This document shows, piece by piece, positions 26,813-37,312 of a DNA stretch of 64,000 nucleotides (the stretch's first letter is position 1; every line of letters starts with the position of its first letter). Below the pieces are notes generated by a model. It was not told the DNA's origin, searched no databases, and saw only the letters and a program-made list of their open reading frames with translations. A program made the position numbers and the translations under genes. Source of the stretch: Burkholderiales bacterium (lineage in GTDB: Bacteria; Pseudomonadota; Gammaproteobacteria; Burkholderiales; SG8-39); contig JACZJT010000032.1 in the NCBI GenBank assembly GCA_014860445.1, positions 138,268-202,267 on the forward strand, in the 5' to 3' direction.

Positions 26813-27907
26813 TCATATTGCATTCAGGACCCGCGCCAGTACGCGCAGGTCGCTGCCTATGGTCTGTACCTGGCCGAATTGTACCAGCCGTTTCTGCGCA
26901 AGGTCCTCGAGTTCGGGCAAATCGAACATGCCGCGCGCACCATGGCCGAGTATGCTGGGCGCGAGGTAGATCAGCAGTTCGTCCACCAGGCCGGCGCTCA
27001 GCAGCGAGCCGTTCAGCTTGAAGCCGGCCTCTACGTGCACTTCGTTCAGCTCGCGGCGCGCGAGTTCGCGCATCAGTTCCGTCAATTCCACCTTGCCGCT
27101 CGCATTGGGTAGCAGGAGCACCTCGGCGCCCCGGTCCTGCAATGCGGCGATGCCGGCCTTGTCCTCGACTGCGGCGGCAACCAGCACCCGGCCGCCCTCG
27201 AGCAGTTTCGCCGACAAGGGCAACTGCAGCCGGCTATCCACGAGCACCTTGAGCGGCTGTCGCGGGGTCTGGACCTCGCGCACGTTCAGTTGCGGGTCGT
27301 CGTCCCTTACCGTGCCGATACCGGTGAGCACGGCGCAGGCGCGCGCGCGCCAGGCATGGCCGTCGCGGCGCGCCTCGGGCCCGGTGATCCACTGGCTGCG
27401 GCCGTTGGCAAGCGCCGTCCTGCCGTCGAGGCTGGCTGCGATTTTCATGCGCACCCAGGGCCGGCCGCGGCGCATGCGCGAGACGAAACCGACATTCAGC
27501 GCCTGCGCTTCGTCTTGCATCAGCCCGGACTCGACGGCGATGCCTGCGGCGCGCAGCCGGTCGAAGCCGCTGCCCGCGACCTTGGGATTGGGATCCTGCA
27601 TGGCGGCGACCAAGCGTGTGATCCCGGCTTCGATGAGCGCGTCGATGCAGGGCGGCGTACGCCCGTGGTGGCTGCAGGGCTCGAGCGTTACGTAGGCCGT
27701 CGCGCCGCGCGCGCGCTCGCCCGCTGCGCGCAGGGCCACGATTTCGGCGTGCGGCCCGCCGGTCTTCTCGTGCCAGCCCGTGCCCACCACCTCCCCGTCA
27801 CGCACGATCACGCAGCCGACGCGCGGGTTGGGCGTGGCCGTATACAGTCCTTTTTCGGCGAGGCGCAGCGCCTCGGCCATGTGCTGATGATCGGCGGGAT
27901 TGAACAT
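26813..27907 (-). CDS. ribD: Bifunctional deaminase/reductase RibD
   Basis: A 364-aa bifunctional enzyme of riboflavin synthesis. The N-terminal deaminase has the zinc site HAEIVAL and PCSHHGRTPPC; the reductase domain starts near residue 150 (RPWVRMKIAASLDGRTAL). Length is normal. It follows nrdR by 42 bases and precedes ribE, a typical gammaproteobacterial/betaproteobacterial arrangement. No FMN riboswitch is apparent upstream in this operon. Confidence 0.93.
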   Translation of the reverse strand: MFNPADHQHMAEALRLAEKGLYTATPNPRVGCVIVRDGEVVGTGWHEKTGGPHAEIVALRAAGERARGATAYVTLEPCSHHGRTPPCIDALIEAGITRLVAAMQDPNPKVAGSGFDRLRAAGIAVESGLMQDEAQALNVGFVSRMRRGRPWVRMKIAASLDGRTALANGRSQWITGPEARRDGHAWRARACAVLTGIGTVRDDDPQLNVREVQTPRQPLKVLVDSRLQLPLSAKLLEGGRVLVAAAVEDKAGIAALQDRGAEVLLLPNASGKVELTELMRELARRELNEVHVEAGFKLNGSLLSAGLVDELLIYLAPSILGHGARGMFDLPELEDLAQKRLVQFGQVQTIGSDLRVLARVLNAI

Positions 27908-27949
27908 TTGGCGCGCTAGAAAGGAAAAGTGCGCGGGGCCCGACCGACC

Positions 27950-28416
27950 CTAACGCCGCGCTTTGCGCCCGGGGCGCTTGACCTGCAGGATGGCGTCGCG
28001 GAAATCGTCGACGCGCTGGAAATCCTCGTATACCGAGGCGAAGCGAATGTAGGCCACGTCGTCCATTTTCTTGAGTTCGCGCATCACCAGCTCACCGATG
28101 GTGCGCGACTTGATCTCACGTTCGCCCAGGGCGAGGATGCGGGCTTCGACGCGGTTGATGGCGTCGTCGACGTTGTCCGTGGGCACCGGACGTTTGTGCA
28201 GCGCGCGCATGAAGCCGGTGCGGATCTTTTCCCTGTCGTAGGCGGTGCGGTAACCGTTCGATTTGATCACCGTGGGCATGGCGAGTTCGACCCGCTCGTA
28301 GGTGGTAAAGCGCTTGCCGCATTCCTTGCACTGGCGCCGCCGGCGCACGCTCGCGGCGTCCTCGGACAGGCGCGAGTCGATGACCGCAGTGTCGTCAGCC
28401 TTGCAGAACGGGCATT

Positions 28417-28420
<4 letters not shown>
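27950..28420 (-). CDS. nrdR: Transcriptional repressor NrdR
   Basis: A 156-aa ATP-cone regulator of ribonucleotide reductase genes. The N-terminal zinc ribbon (MKCPFC, then [15 protein letters not shown]) and the ATP-cone region follow the family pattern. The start is GTG, overlapping the glyA stop in a GTGA arrangement, so translation is coupled to glyA. No NrdR box was found in this window, as its targets (nrd genes) lie elsewhere. Confidence 0.93.
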
Positions 28421-29712
<1,292 letters not shown>

Positions 29713-29790
29713 GGGGCTACGCTTGCAGAATGGGGAGACGCGATTTTACCATGCGGGTTCGCGCCTGCCGGGAGTTGAAATCCGGATTTA

Positions 29791-29831
29791 GGGATAGCCT
29801 ATAACAGTCTGTATTAAAACAGAATAATCCC
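29791..29831. promoter_or_regulatory. Nested inverted repeat upstream of glyA
   Basis: An outer pair GGGAT/ATCCC (29791-29795/29827-29831) encloses TCTGT-ATTAAA-ACAGA (29808-29823). AT-rich in a GC-rich setting, in the divergent region between glyA and a small membrane protein gene. It could be an operator or a promoter element; no regulator is identified. Confidence 0.35.
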
Positions 29832-29945
29832 TGGCGGCGGGAACCGCGCGGACCGCGATTGCGGGCGGCGTAACTTCGGTCACAGACCCGGTCCCCGCGT
29901 TGGATTAACATTAGCAACTGATCAACGTCGGGATAGGACCAATTC

Positions 29946-30152
29946 ATGAAAGCGAACGTAGGTGGTGTAGACAAGGTTTTGCGCATCGTTGCAGGTCTGG
30001 GCCTGCTCAGCCTGATCCTGATACTGGAGGGCAATGCGCGTTGGTGGGGGCTGGTCGGCGTGGTGCCGCTGCTGACGGGCTTGGTCAACTTCTGCCCGCT
30101 GTACACGCTGCTCGGTTTGAATACCGGCGCAGGCAAGGGCAAGAGCGCCTGA
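29946..30152 (+). CDS. DUF2892/YgaP-type small membrane protein
   Basis: A 68-aa protein with two hydrophobic segments (about 12-30 and 34-52) and the family sequence NVGGVDKVLRIVAG near the N-terminus plus PLLTGLVNFCPLYTLLG. DUF2892 resembles the membrane domain of the rhodanese YgaP. No rhodanese domain is attached here. Short but well supported by family motif; its role is unknown. Confidence 0.8.
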   Translation: MKANVGGVDKVLRIVAGLGLLSLILILEGNARWWGLVGVVPLLTGLVNFCPLYTLLGLNTGAGKGKSA

Positions 30153-30186
30153 GAGTTGCGCGCAGGAAGCGAATTTTCGCAGCCTG

Positions 30187-31173
30187 CTAGCTCATGCGGC
30201 AGAGTGCCTTGATGTCGGCGTTGCCGCCGGAAATCACCACACCGATGCGCTTGCCTTTGTAATCGTGGCGGCCGTCGAGTTTGCCCTCGAGCAGGGCCGC
30301 GGCGGCGAGAACGCCGGTGGGTTCAGCCACGATTTTCATGCGTTCCCAGATCCAGAACATGCTGCGCAGCAATTCGGCATCGCTGACCGTGAGCATGTCC
30401 TGCACATAATGCATCACCAGCGGGAAGGTGATCGAACCGAGCGAAGGCGTGCGCGCGCCGTCGGCGATGGTGTCCGGGTTGTTGCAGCTTTGCAGCGTCT
30501 TGGAGCGGAACGAGCGCGTGGCGTCGTCGCCCGCCTCGGGCTCGACCCCGATCACCTTGCAAGCCGGCGACCAGTGGCTCGCCGCGACCGCGCAGCCTGA
30601 GAGCAGCCCGCCGCCGCCGCAAGGCACCAGCAGATAGTCCAGCGCGCCGGTCTCCTCGATCAACTCCTTTGCCGTCGTGCCCTGCCCGGCGACGACCTGG
30701 ACGTGGTTGTAGGGCGGGATGACGCTCATGCCGCGCTCTGCCGCGATACGTGTCGCCAGTTCTTCACGTTTGACGGTTTTCGGATCGTAGGTGATGACCT
30801 CCGCGCCATAAGCGCGCGTGGCCTCGATTTTCACCTGCGGCGCATCCAGCGGCATGACGATGACCGTCTTTACGCCGAGGAGCGTTCCCGCCAGCGCCAC
30901 GGCCTGGGCGTGATTGCCCGAAGAGTAGGCGAGCACGCCGCCGCGTTTCTGCTCCGGCGTCAGCTGTGACAACGCATTGAACGCGCCGCGAAACTTGAAT
31001 GCGCCCATGCGCTGGAAATTCTCGCACTTGAAAAACACCTGCGCGCCGGTGCGCGCGTCCACGGTGCGCGATGTCATCACCGGCGTGCGCCGGGCGTGGC
31101 CGTCCAGGCGCTGGGCGGCGGCAGCGATGTCCTGCGCGCTGACGGGAAGTTGCTTGGTGTCGGTTGAGGGCAT
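30187..31173 (-). CDS. Threonine/serine dehydratase (PLP fold type II)
   Basis: A 328-aa enzyme deaminating threonine or serine. The PLP lysine is in FKFRGAFNAL, the phosphate-binding loop is CGGGGLLSG, and the substrate loop is SSGNHAQAVA. It lacks the regulatory ACT domain of biosynthetic IlvA, so it matches the short catabolic form (TdcB-like or serine racemase/dehydratase). The gene stands alone; nearest neighbours are the small membrane gene and the Deg protease. Confidence 0.88.
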   Translation of the reverse strand: MPSTDTKQLPVSAQDIAAAAQRLDGHARRTPVMTSRTVDARTGAQVFFKCENFQRMGAFKFRGAFNALSQLTPEQKRGGVLAYSSGNHAQAVALAGTLLGVKTVIVMPLDAPQVKIEATRAYGAEVITYDPKTVKREELATRIAAERGMSVIPPYNHVQVVAGQGTTAKELIEETGALDYLLVPCGGGGLLSGCAVAASHWSPACKVIGVEPEAGDDATRSFRSKTLQSCNNPDTIADGARTPSLGSITFPLVMHYVQDMLTVSDAELLRSMFWIWERMKIVAEPTGVLAAAALLEGKLDGRHDYKGKRIGVVISGGNADIKALCRMS

Positions 31174-31246
31174 GGTGACGTTCGATTCGTTTGGATAATG
31201 CGCATTCTACCCGCGCCCGCGTGGGCCGTATGCGTGCACGCCTGGG

Positions 31247-32617
31247 TCAGCGGATCGTCAGCGTAAGCCGCGAATCCCCGCGCAGCAGAAATATCCGCAA
31301 GGGCCGTTCCGCCTCGCGCAACGAAGCAAGCAGCTCGGTCACCGAGTGCACGCGCCTGCGATTGACGGCGTAGAGTACGTCGCCCGGGCGCAAGCCCGTT
31401 TTCGCACCCGGCGATGTCTTGTTGATACGGGTGACGATCGCGCCCTCGACTGTTCCGTATTGCGGCATGCCCGGTTCGATATTGGACACGCGCACGCCGG
31501 CGAGCTGCGGCACCGCCTCGCCCGGAATCTCGGTCATGGTGTAGAGCTCGGCGATACGCAGGCGCAGGGTCGTCGCTTTCCCGCTGCGTTGCACCTGGAG
31601 TACCGCCTCTTCGCCGACGGGTATCAACCCCATGCGATTGCGCAAATCGGCGGAGCCGCGCACCGGCTTGCCGTTCACCGCGGTCACGATGTCGCGCGGC
31701 CTCAGCCCGGCCTTGGCCGCAGGCGAGTCCGGCTCGACCTTGACGACCACGGCGCCGTTCGCCGAGCCCGCCGCCAGCGATTGTGCCAATTCGTGCGACA
31801 TGTCCTGGGTGACCACGCCGACCCGGCCGCGTCGGACTTCGCCATAGCGGATGATCTGCTCCATCACGCTGCGCACCATGTTCGAGGGCACGGCGAAGCC
31901 GATGCCGACGCTACTGCCGGAAGGACCGAGGATGGCGGTATTGATGCCTATCAGTTCGCCCGAAAGGTTCACCAGCGCGCCTCCGGAGTTGCCTGGATTG
32001 ATCGATGCGTCGGTCTGAATGAAATCTTCGTAGCCCTCGATGCCCAGGCCGGTGCGTCCCAGCGCGCTGACGATGCCCGAGGTGACCGTCTGGCCGATGC
32101 CGAAGGGGTTGCCGATGGCCACGACGAAATCGCCCACGTTCATGGTGTCCGAATCGCCGAACGGCAGTTCGGACAGGTCCGCGGCCTCGATTTTCAGCAC
32201 GGCGATGTCGGTGCCCGGGTCGGTGCCGACCAGGCGGGCCTTGAACGTGCGCCGGTCTTTCAGCGTCACCACCACTTCCTGCGCGTTGTTTATCACGTGA
32301 TTGTTGGTGAGCACATAGCCGCGCGCGCGATCGACGATGACCCCCGAGCCGGCGCTTTGCTCTTCGCGCGAGGGGCGTTCCGGAATATTGAAAAACCGCC
32401 GGAACAGGGGATCGCGAAACAGCGGGTTGTCTTCCATCGGCGAGCGCGTGACCACCGATATATTCACCACGGCCGGCGTTACGTGCGCGAGCATGGGCGC
32501 CAGCGTGGGCGCGCCCCTTACGTCCAGCGGCAGGGCCGCCTGCGCGCATTGCAGGGTCAGGAACAGCAACAGCAGGGACTGGAACGGGAACCGGATGGTG
32601 CGCAATCGCATCGACAT
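31247..32617 (-). CDS. Periplasmic Deg/HtrA serine protease with two PDZ domains
   Basis: A 456-aa protein. The signal peptide (FQSLLLLFLTLQCAQA) is followed by a trypsin-like domain: His in VLTNNHVI, Asp in DIAVLKI and Ser in NPGNSGGAL. Two PDZ domains follow (about 265-350 and 370-450; GRVGVVTQ and GAIVTRINKTSPGAKTGLRPGDVLY). It matches DegQ/DegP envelope quality-control proteases. DegQ is nearer by length and the lack of a long Q-linker. The start is an ATG 127 bases from the divergent hydrolase. Confidence 0.9.
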   Translation of the reverse strand: MSMRLRTIRFPFQSLLLLFLTLQCAQAALPLDVRGAPTLAPMLAHVTPAVVNISVVTRSPMEDNPLFRDPLFRRFFNIPERPSREEQSAGSGVIVDRARGYVLTNNHVINNAQEVVVTLKDRRTFKARLVGTDPGTDIAVLKIEAADLSELPFGDSDTMNVGDFVVAIGNPFGIGQTVTSGIVSALGRTGLGIEGYEDFIQTDASINPGNSGGALVNLSGELIGINTAILGPSGSSVGIGFAVPSNMVRSVMEQIIRYGEVRRGRVGVVTQDMSHELAQSLAAGSANGAVVVKVEPDSPAAKAGLRPRDIVTAVNGKPVRGSADLRNRMGLIPVGEEAVLQVQRSGKATTLRLRIAELYTMTEIPGEAVPQLAGVRVSNIEPGMPQYGTVEGAIVTRINKTSPGAKTGLRPGDVLYAVNRRRVHSVTELLASLREAERPLRIFLLRGDSRLTLTIR

Positions 32618-32744
32618 AGTACTCCGTAAATCGCAGCTTCAGATACTGTTGCGTAGTATAAGCGGTGCGCGCGTCGTCGTGCAGCCGCCCCGGAAGCTGG
32701 GTATATTGCGAACGCTGCATTCCACGCCACTCAAGGAGAAAACC

Positions 32745-34085
32745 ATGTCCGCACTGTTGCGCCGTACCGGCGCGCTGTCTTTGTTGCTGTTGTTCTCGGC
32801 CTGTGCCGCGTTGCAACCGGCGGCGGAACCGGCGTCGCCCATTGTTTTCGTGCATGGCAACGGCGATACCGCGGCGCTGTGGCACACCACCGAATGGCGC
32901 TTCGAATCGAATGGGTACGATCGCAAGCTGCTGCATGCCGTCGATTTGCCGTATCCGCTGGCGCGCAGCGTTGACGCAAGGCCGCAGCCGCTGCGTTCCT
33001 CCACGGCCGACCAGATGGCGGCGCTTGCGCGCGAGGTGGCAGAGGTGCGCAAGCGCACCGGCCACGACAAAGTGGTGCTGATCGGCAATTCGCGCGGTGG
33101 ATATGCGATACGCAATTACCTCAAGAACGGCGGTGGTGCAGCCTACGTGTCGAAGGCCATCCTTTGCGGCACGCCCAACCACGGGGTATTCGACTGGGAA
33201 GAAACCCGCGGCAGCGAGTTCAACGGCAAAGGCGCGTTTCTGACCCAACTCAACAGTGGCGCGGACGAGGTGGTCGCGGGCGTGCGCATCATGACCATAC
33301 GCAGCGACAGCAACGACAAATACGCGCAGCCCGACGGCGCTTTCGTCGGCAAGCCGGGCCGGCCGACCGGTGTCGGCTACGACGGTCCCGCGCTGAAGGG
33401 GGCGGAAAACGTGGTGATTCCCAAGATCGACCACCGCGAGACCGCCTTCGGGCCGCTCGCATTCAGGGAAATGTATCGCTTTGTCACCGGCCACCCGCCT
33501 GCGCGCACGGATATCGCACCCGAGACCGAGGTGGTGTTGAACGGCAAGGTAGACGGCGTGTCCGCAGGCGTGCCGACCAATATCGCGGTAGCGGGCGCCG
33601 AGGTGGAAATTTACGAGGTCTCGGGGACGACCGGCGCCAGAGCAGGGGGCGCAGTCCACGCCAAAACTACCGGATCGGACGGGCTCTGGGGACCATTCAG
33701 GGCGAAGCAGGGCGCCTATTATGAATTCGTCATCACAGCATCCGGTCACGCGATCACCCACATCTACCGCTCGCCCTTCCCGCGATCCAGTGACATCGTG
33801 CACCTGCGGCCCGCCGATTTTGCCAAGGGCGAGGCTGGCGCCGGTAGCGTGGTCGTGATGACGCGGCCGCGCGGTTATTTTGGCCATGGGCGTGACACCT
33901 TCCTGCTTGACGGCAAGGTGCCGGCCGGAATCAACAAAGGCGTCCCCGGTACGTCGACCGGAAAACTGTTATTGCCCGAGGGGCCGATGCAGGCTGTATC
34001 TGCGCGCTTTAACGAGGAAACGATCACCGTACAAAGCTGGCCCGCGAAGGACAGGCACATCGCGATAGCCGAGTTTCATTATTGA
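32745..34085 (+). CDS. Lipid-anchored alpha/beta hydrolase with C-terminal beta domain
   Basis: A 446-aa exported hydrolase. The leader LLLLFSACAALQ is a noncanonical lipobox, so outer-membrane anchoring is likely but not certain. Residues 35-245 are an alpha/beta hydrolase: oxyanion loop VFVHGNGDT, nucleophile GNSRGG (Ser) and a likely His in KIDHRE. The C-terminal ~190 residues (EVVLNGKVDGVSAG onward) look like beta domains, as in two-domain lipases. A clear AAGGAG site precedes the ATG. The frame stays open 136 codons further without family support. Substrate could be an ester or polyester; the phasin gene elsewhere shows PHA metabolism, but this gene is not a known PHA depolymerase. Confidence 0.75.
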   Translation: MSALLRRTGALSLLLLFSACAALQPAAEPASPIVFVHGNGDTAALWHTTEWRFESNGYDRKLLHAVDLPYPLARSVDARPQPLRSSTADQMAALAREVAEVRKRTGHDKVVLIGNSRGGYAIRNYLKNGGGAAYVSKAILCGTPNHGVFDWEETRGSEFNGKGAFLTQLNSGADEVVAGVRIMTIRSDSNDKYAQPDGAFVGKPGRPTGVGYDGPALKGAENVVIPKIDHRETAFGPLAFREMYRFVTGHPPARTDIAPETEVVLNGKVDGVSAGVPTNIAVAGAEVEIYEVSGTTGARAGGAVHAKTTGSDGLWGPFRAKQGAYYEFVITASGHAITHIYRSPFPRSSDIVHLRPADFAKGEAGAGSVVVMTRPRGYFGHGRDTFLLDGKVPAGINKGVPGTSTGKLLLPEGPMQAVSARFNEETITVQSWPAKDRHIAIAEFHY

Positions 34086-34112
34086 TGCGCTATTGCGCGG
34101 CTTCATGCGGGC

Positions 34113-34679
34113 TTACAGGTCGGCGGGCGTATCGATGTCGCGGCACACGCCGGGGTCGTTGACGTCGATCAGCTTGATCAGGCCGGCGTGCTCTTTGAGC
34201 AGCGCGCGCGCGCCTTCGTCTGCGCCCAGGGCCTCGAGCTGCGGCCTGAAGCGCGCCGCCAGCCCGACCGGATGGCCGCGCGCGCCCTTGTAGCTGGGCG
34301 CAACGATGGGGGCGCCGGCCGCGAGGGCGGACGCAATCGTACCGATGGTTTCAGCTTGGATATAGGGCATGTCGGCCAGCGCAATGATCCAGCCGCTGAC
34401 CTCGCCCGAGGCACGCACCGCCGTTGCCAGGCTCGCGCCCATGCCATCTTCGGCATTCGCACACAGGATCACCGTCGCGCCGGATTCGCTTAGCAGATTC
34501 TGCAACTGGGCGGTGCCCGGCCGCACCACGGCAATGACGTGTGGAATGGCTGCACGCAGATTGGCGAGTGCCGCCGAGGCGACCGTTGACTGCCCAGTCA
34601 GTGGATGCAGCAATTTGTCGGAGCCGAAGCGCTTCGAAGCCCCGGCAGCGAGCAGTATGCCGCAGATGTTCGCGGCCAT
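34113..34679 (-). CDS. MobA/MocA-like nucleotidyltransferase
   Basis: A 188-aa NTP transferase that probably attaches CMP (or GMP) to molybdopterin for a molybdenum hydroxylase. The N-terminal GILLAAGASKRFGSDKLL nucleotide-binding loop and ALADMPYI (metal-binding Asp) are clear. It follows xdhC by 26 bases on the same strand, and xdhC with a MobA-like gene is a common maturation pair of xanthine-dehydrogenase family enzymes. MocA (CTP-specific) is the most likely function; MobA for bis-MGD is less likely. Confidence 0.85.
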   Translation of the reverse strand: MAANICGILLAAGASKRFGSDKLLHPLTGQSTVASAALANLRAAIPHVIAVVRPGTAQLQNLLSESGATVILCANAEDGMGASLATAVRASGEVSGWIIALADMPYIQAETIGTIASALAAGAPIVAPSYKGARGHPVGLAARFRPQLEALGADEGARALLKEHAGLIKLIDVNDPGVCRDIDTPADL

Positions 34680-34705
34680 CGGCTAGTTGCGGTGCGCGCC
34701 CGGAT

Positions 34706-35713
34706 TCAACTTTGAGAGACGCCGCATCCGGCTTCGATTCCCGTCTTGGGCGGCTCCACGCTCTGCGGGATTTGCACGCCGCGGCGCACGGCCGTCATTT
34801 CCGCGAGGATCGCCACTGCGATCTCGGGCGGGGTGCGGCTGCCGATCTTGAGTCCGACCGGCCCGTGCAGGCGCGCGATCTCGCCTGCGGACAGATCAAA
34901 ATTCGCCAGTCGCTTCCTGCGCTTGTCGTTGTTGGCTTTCGAACCGAGCGCGCCGACGTAGAACGCCGGAGACTTGAGCGCTTCCATCAAGGCTGCATCG
35001 TCGAGCTTGGGATCGTGCGTGAGCGCGACGACCGCGCTGTGTGCGTCCAGATTCATCGCCTGCACCACGTCGTCGGGATAACCGCGGTCGATCGCGACGT
35101 CCGCCACGTCCCAGGCCGCGGCATATTCCTCGCGCGGGTCGCACACCGTGACGTGGTAGTCGAGGGCCTGGGCCATCTGTCCCAGATAGCGCGACAACTG
35201 CGCTGCGCCGATAATCAGCAGGCGCCAGCGCGGGCCGTGCACGGTCTTGAGCAGCTTGCCGTCAAACTCGAGCGCGTCCGACCAGCGGCCGGGCTCGAGG
35301 CGGGATTTGCCCGACTCGAGATCGAGAAACCGCGCCACCAACTCGTGGCGCTCGATGATGCCCAACAGCTCGTCCAGTCCGGCGCTGTCCTTGACGGGCT
35401 CGAGCACCAACTGCAAGGTTCCGCCGCAGGGCAGGCGGAAGCGATCGGCCTGCTCCTTGGAGACGCCGTAGGTCGCAACTTCCGGCTTGTCGCCGGCGAG
35501 CCTGTGCTCGCGCACGCGCTCGATCAGGTCGTCTTCCACGCAACCGCCCGACACCGAGCCCGACACCTGGCCGTCGTCACGAATCGCGAGCATTGCCCCC
35601 AGCGGCCGCGGCGCCGAGCCCCAGGTCTTGACCACCGTGGCCAGCACCACCGCGTGCCCCGCCTTGTGCCAGCTGCTTGCGTTGCGAATAACTTCCAGAT
35701 CGACACTGTCCAT
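34706..35713 (-). CDS. xdhC: XdhC/CoxI-family molybdenum hydroxylase maturation factor
   Basis: A 335-aa protein that binds molybdenum cofactor and delivers sulfurated cofactor to xanthine dehydrogenase-family enzymes. Features: N-terminal VVLATVVKTWGSAPRPLGAM with SGSVSGGCVEDDL, a linker, and the C-terminal Rossmann-like domain (LLIIGAAQLSRYLGQMA and YVGALGSKANNDKRRKRL). It is the first gene in a two-gene unit with a MobA-like transferase, and is divergent from coxS/coxM. Confidence 0.9.
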   Translation of the reverse strand: MDSVDLEVIRNASSWHKAGHAVVLATVVKTWGSAPRPLGAMLAIRDDGQVSGSVSGGCVEDDLIERVREHRLAGDKPEVATYGVSKEQADRFRLPCGGTLQLVLEPVKDSAGLDELLGIIERHELVARFLDLESGKSRLEPGRWSDALEFDGKLLKTVHGPRWRLLIIGAAQLSRYLGQMAQALDYHVTVCDPREEYAAAWDVADVAIDRGYPDDVVQAMNLDAHSAVVALTHDPKLDDAALMEALKSPAFYVGALGSKANNDKRRKRLANFDLSAGEIARLHGPVGLKIGSRTPPEIAVAILAEMTAVRRGVQIPQSVEPPKTGIEAGCGVSQS

Positions 35714-36002
35714 TGCACACCTTTGTCCGTCCGTGGGTGAACCCCGGTCGCCAGCTCACGCGTCATTCGCGCGTTCGTCTTCAGCTCGCCAACCAGCGCC
35801 GCGGGCCGATTTCCCGGGGGCGCGGCGGTCAAGACTATTCCTCGTGGCGTGGTGGGTCAAGCAGCCGGCTGCCGCCCTTGCAGTTGATTCCAGGCATGGC
35901 ATGGTCTAGGATTTCGACCCTGCACAGGCCGCGCGTGCCTGCTCACATTCGCAGTACGGTCACCCGGCAAAACGGTTTTATTGCCGCGCAAAGGAGAGTT
36001 GC
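35714..36002. other. Divergent region between xdhC and coxS
   Basis: About 290 bases. No reading frame with coding character is seen. A stem CGGCAA (35965-35970)/TTGCCG (35981-35986) lies just upstream of the AAGGAG ribosome site of coxS (35991-35996) and could modulate its translation. Confidence 0.45.
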
Positions 36003-36464
36003 ATGAAAGTTTCGATGACCGTGAACGGCAAAGCGGTCAGCGCCGAGGTGGAAACGCGCACGCTGCTGGTCACCTTTATCCGCGAAAACCTGCGTCTTAC
36101 CGGCACCCACGTGGGCTGCGACACCGGCCAGTGCGGCGCCTGCACCGTGCACATGAACGGAAGGGCGGTGAAAAGCTGCAATCTCCTGGCGCTGCAGGCA
36201 GAAGGCGCCGACATTGTCACCATCGAAGGTCTGGCCGGGGCGGACGGTACGTTGCATCCCATGCAGGAGGCGTTTCGCGAACATCACGGCCTGCAATGCG
36301 GTTTCTGCACGCCCGGCATGGTGATGAGCGCAATCGACCTGGTGAACAATCATTCCGATCCCTCGGAGGAAACCATACGCGCAGAACTGGATGGCAATCT
36401 GTGCCGTTGCACGGGCTACCACAACATCGTCAAGGCGGTGATGGCCGCCGCGGCGAACAGCTAG
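36003..36464 (+). CDS. coxS: 2Fe-2S subunit of a CO dehydrogenase/xanthine dehydrogenase-family enzyme (CoxS)
   Basis: A 153-aa electron-transfer subunit with two 2Fe-2S sites: [15 protein letters not shown] for the first, [10 protein letters not shown] and CRCTGY for the second. AAGGAG site upstream. It is 53 bases before coxM. It is different from the 2Fe-2S gene at 13.6 kb, so the organism has at least two such enzymes. The expected molybdopterin large subunit (coxL) is missing next to it. Confidence 0.9.
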   Translation: MKVSMTVNGKAVSAEVETRTLLVTFIRENLRLTGTHVGCDTGQCGACTVHMNGRAVKSCNLLALQAEGADIVTIEGLAGADGTLHPMQEAFREHHGLQCGFCTPGMVMSAIDLVNNHSDPSEETIRAELDGNLCRCTGYHNIVKAVMAAAANS

Positions 36465-36517
36465 GGGATTCACTGCCCAGGCGGGGACGGACGAGGGACG
36501 GCACAAGGACGATAATC

Positions 36518-37312
36518 ATGCATCCATTCAATTACCAGAACCCGAAGAGCGTCGCCGAAGCGGCTGCGTTCCTCGCCAAGGGCGGCGACGCGAAGTTGCT
36601 CGCCGGCGGTCAGAGCCTGATCGCGGCGATGAAACTGCGCCTGTCCGCGCCAACGGACCTGATCGATCTGAGCGGCATCAAGGAACTCGCCGGCATGAAG
36701 ACGGAGGGAACGGTGATCACGATCGGCGCCATGACCCGGCACGCGGAAGTGGCGCGATCGAAGGACGTGCTCGCCGGGATCCCGGCGCTCGCGAGCCTTG
36801 CCGGCAGCATCGGCGACCGCATGGTGCGCAACATGGGCACCATCGGCGGCGCGCTCGCGCACAACGATCCGGTGGCGGATTATCCGGCGGCGGTGCTGGG
36901 CCTGAACGCGACGGTCAACACCAACAAGCGCAAAATCGGCGCGGATGCGTTTTTCAAAGACATGTTCGAGACGGCCTTGGAAGCGGGCGAGATCATCGTC
37001 TCGGTAAGTTTTCCGTTTCCGAAGCGCGCCGCCTACGTGAAGTTCAAGAACCCGGCCTCGCGCTATGCAATCGTCGGCGTGATGGCAGCCGAAACCGCCG
37101 GCGGTGTGCGCGTGGCGGTCACCGGCGCGGCGTCCAGCGTGTTCCGCGTCGCCGAGATGGAAACAGCGCTCGCCGCAAACTGGTCCCCCGATTCGCTTGC
37201 CGGCATCAGCGTGCCCGCGGACGAACTCAACTCCGACATGCATGCGAGCGCCGAGTACCGCGCGCACCTGATAGGCGTGATCGCGCGACGCGCGGTGGAG
37301 GCGGCCAGGTAG
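36518..37312 (+). CDS. coxM: FAD-binding subunit of a CO dehydrogenase-family enzyme (CoxM)
   Basis: A 264-aa medium subunit that binds FAD and passes electrons from the iron-sulfur subunit to the acceptor. The FAD motifs are KLLAGGQSL and NMGTIGGALAHNDP; the C-terminal CO_deh_flav_C domain is present. Length is normal. It has an ATG start with modest ribosome-binding signal. No coxL follows; instead the region of 37.3-37.8 kb is non-coding, so this pair may act with a large subunit coded elsewhere or be a remnant. Confidence 0.88.
   Translation: MHPFNYQNPKSVAEAAAFLAKGGDAKLLAGGQSLIAAMKLRLSAPTDLIDLSGIKELAGMKTEGTVITIGAMTRHAEVARSKDVLAGIPALASLAGSIGDRMVRNMGTIGGALAHNDPVADYPAAVLGLNATVNTNKRKIGADAFFKDMFETALEAGEIIVSVSFPFPKRAAYVKFKNPASRYAIVGVMAAETAGGVRVAVTGAASSVFRVAEMETALAANWSPDSLAGISVPADELNSDMHASAEYRAHLIGVIARRAVEAAR

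Noticed and set aside
26727-27949. FMN or glycine riboswitch in the glyA-rib operon
   Set aside because: No conserved FMN or glycine aptamer core is visible; the gaps are short (42-86 bases).
31911-33887. A 658-codon minus-strand frame reading from the hydrolase region into the protease
   Set aside because: Covers two real genes in other frames, has no family motifs and is His/Arg-rich.
35524-35832. Minus-strand frame of 102 codons near the xdhC start
   Set aside because: Overlaps the xdhC start and its upstream region and has low-complexity composition.
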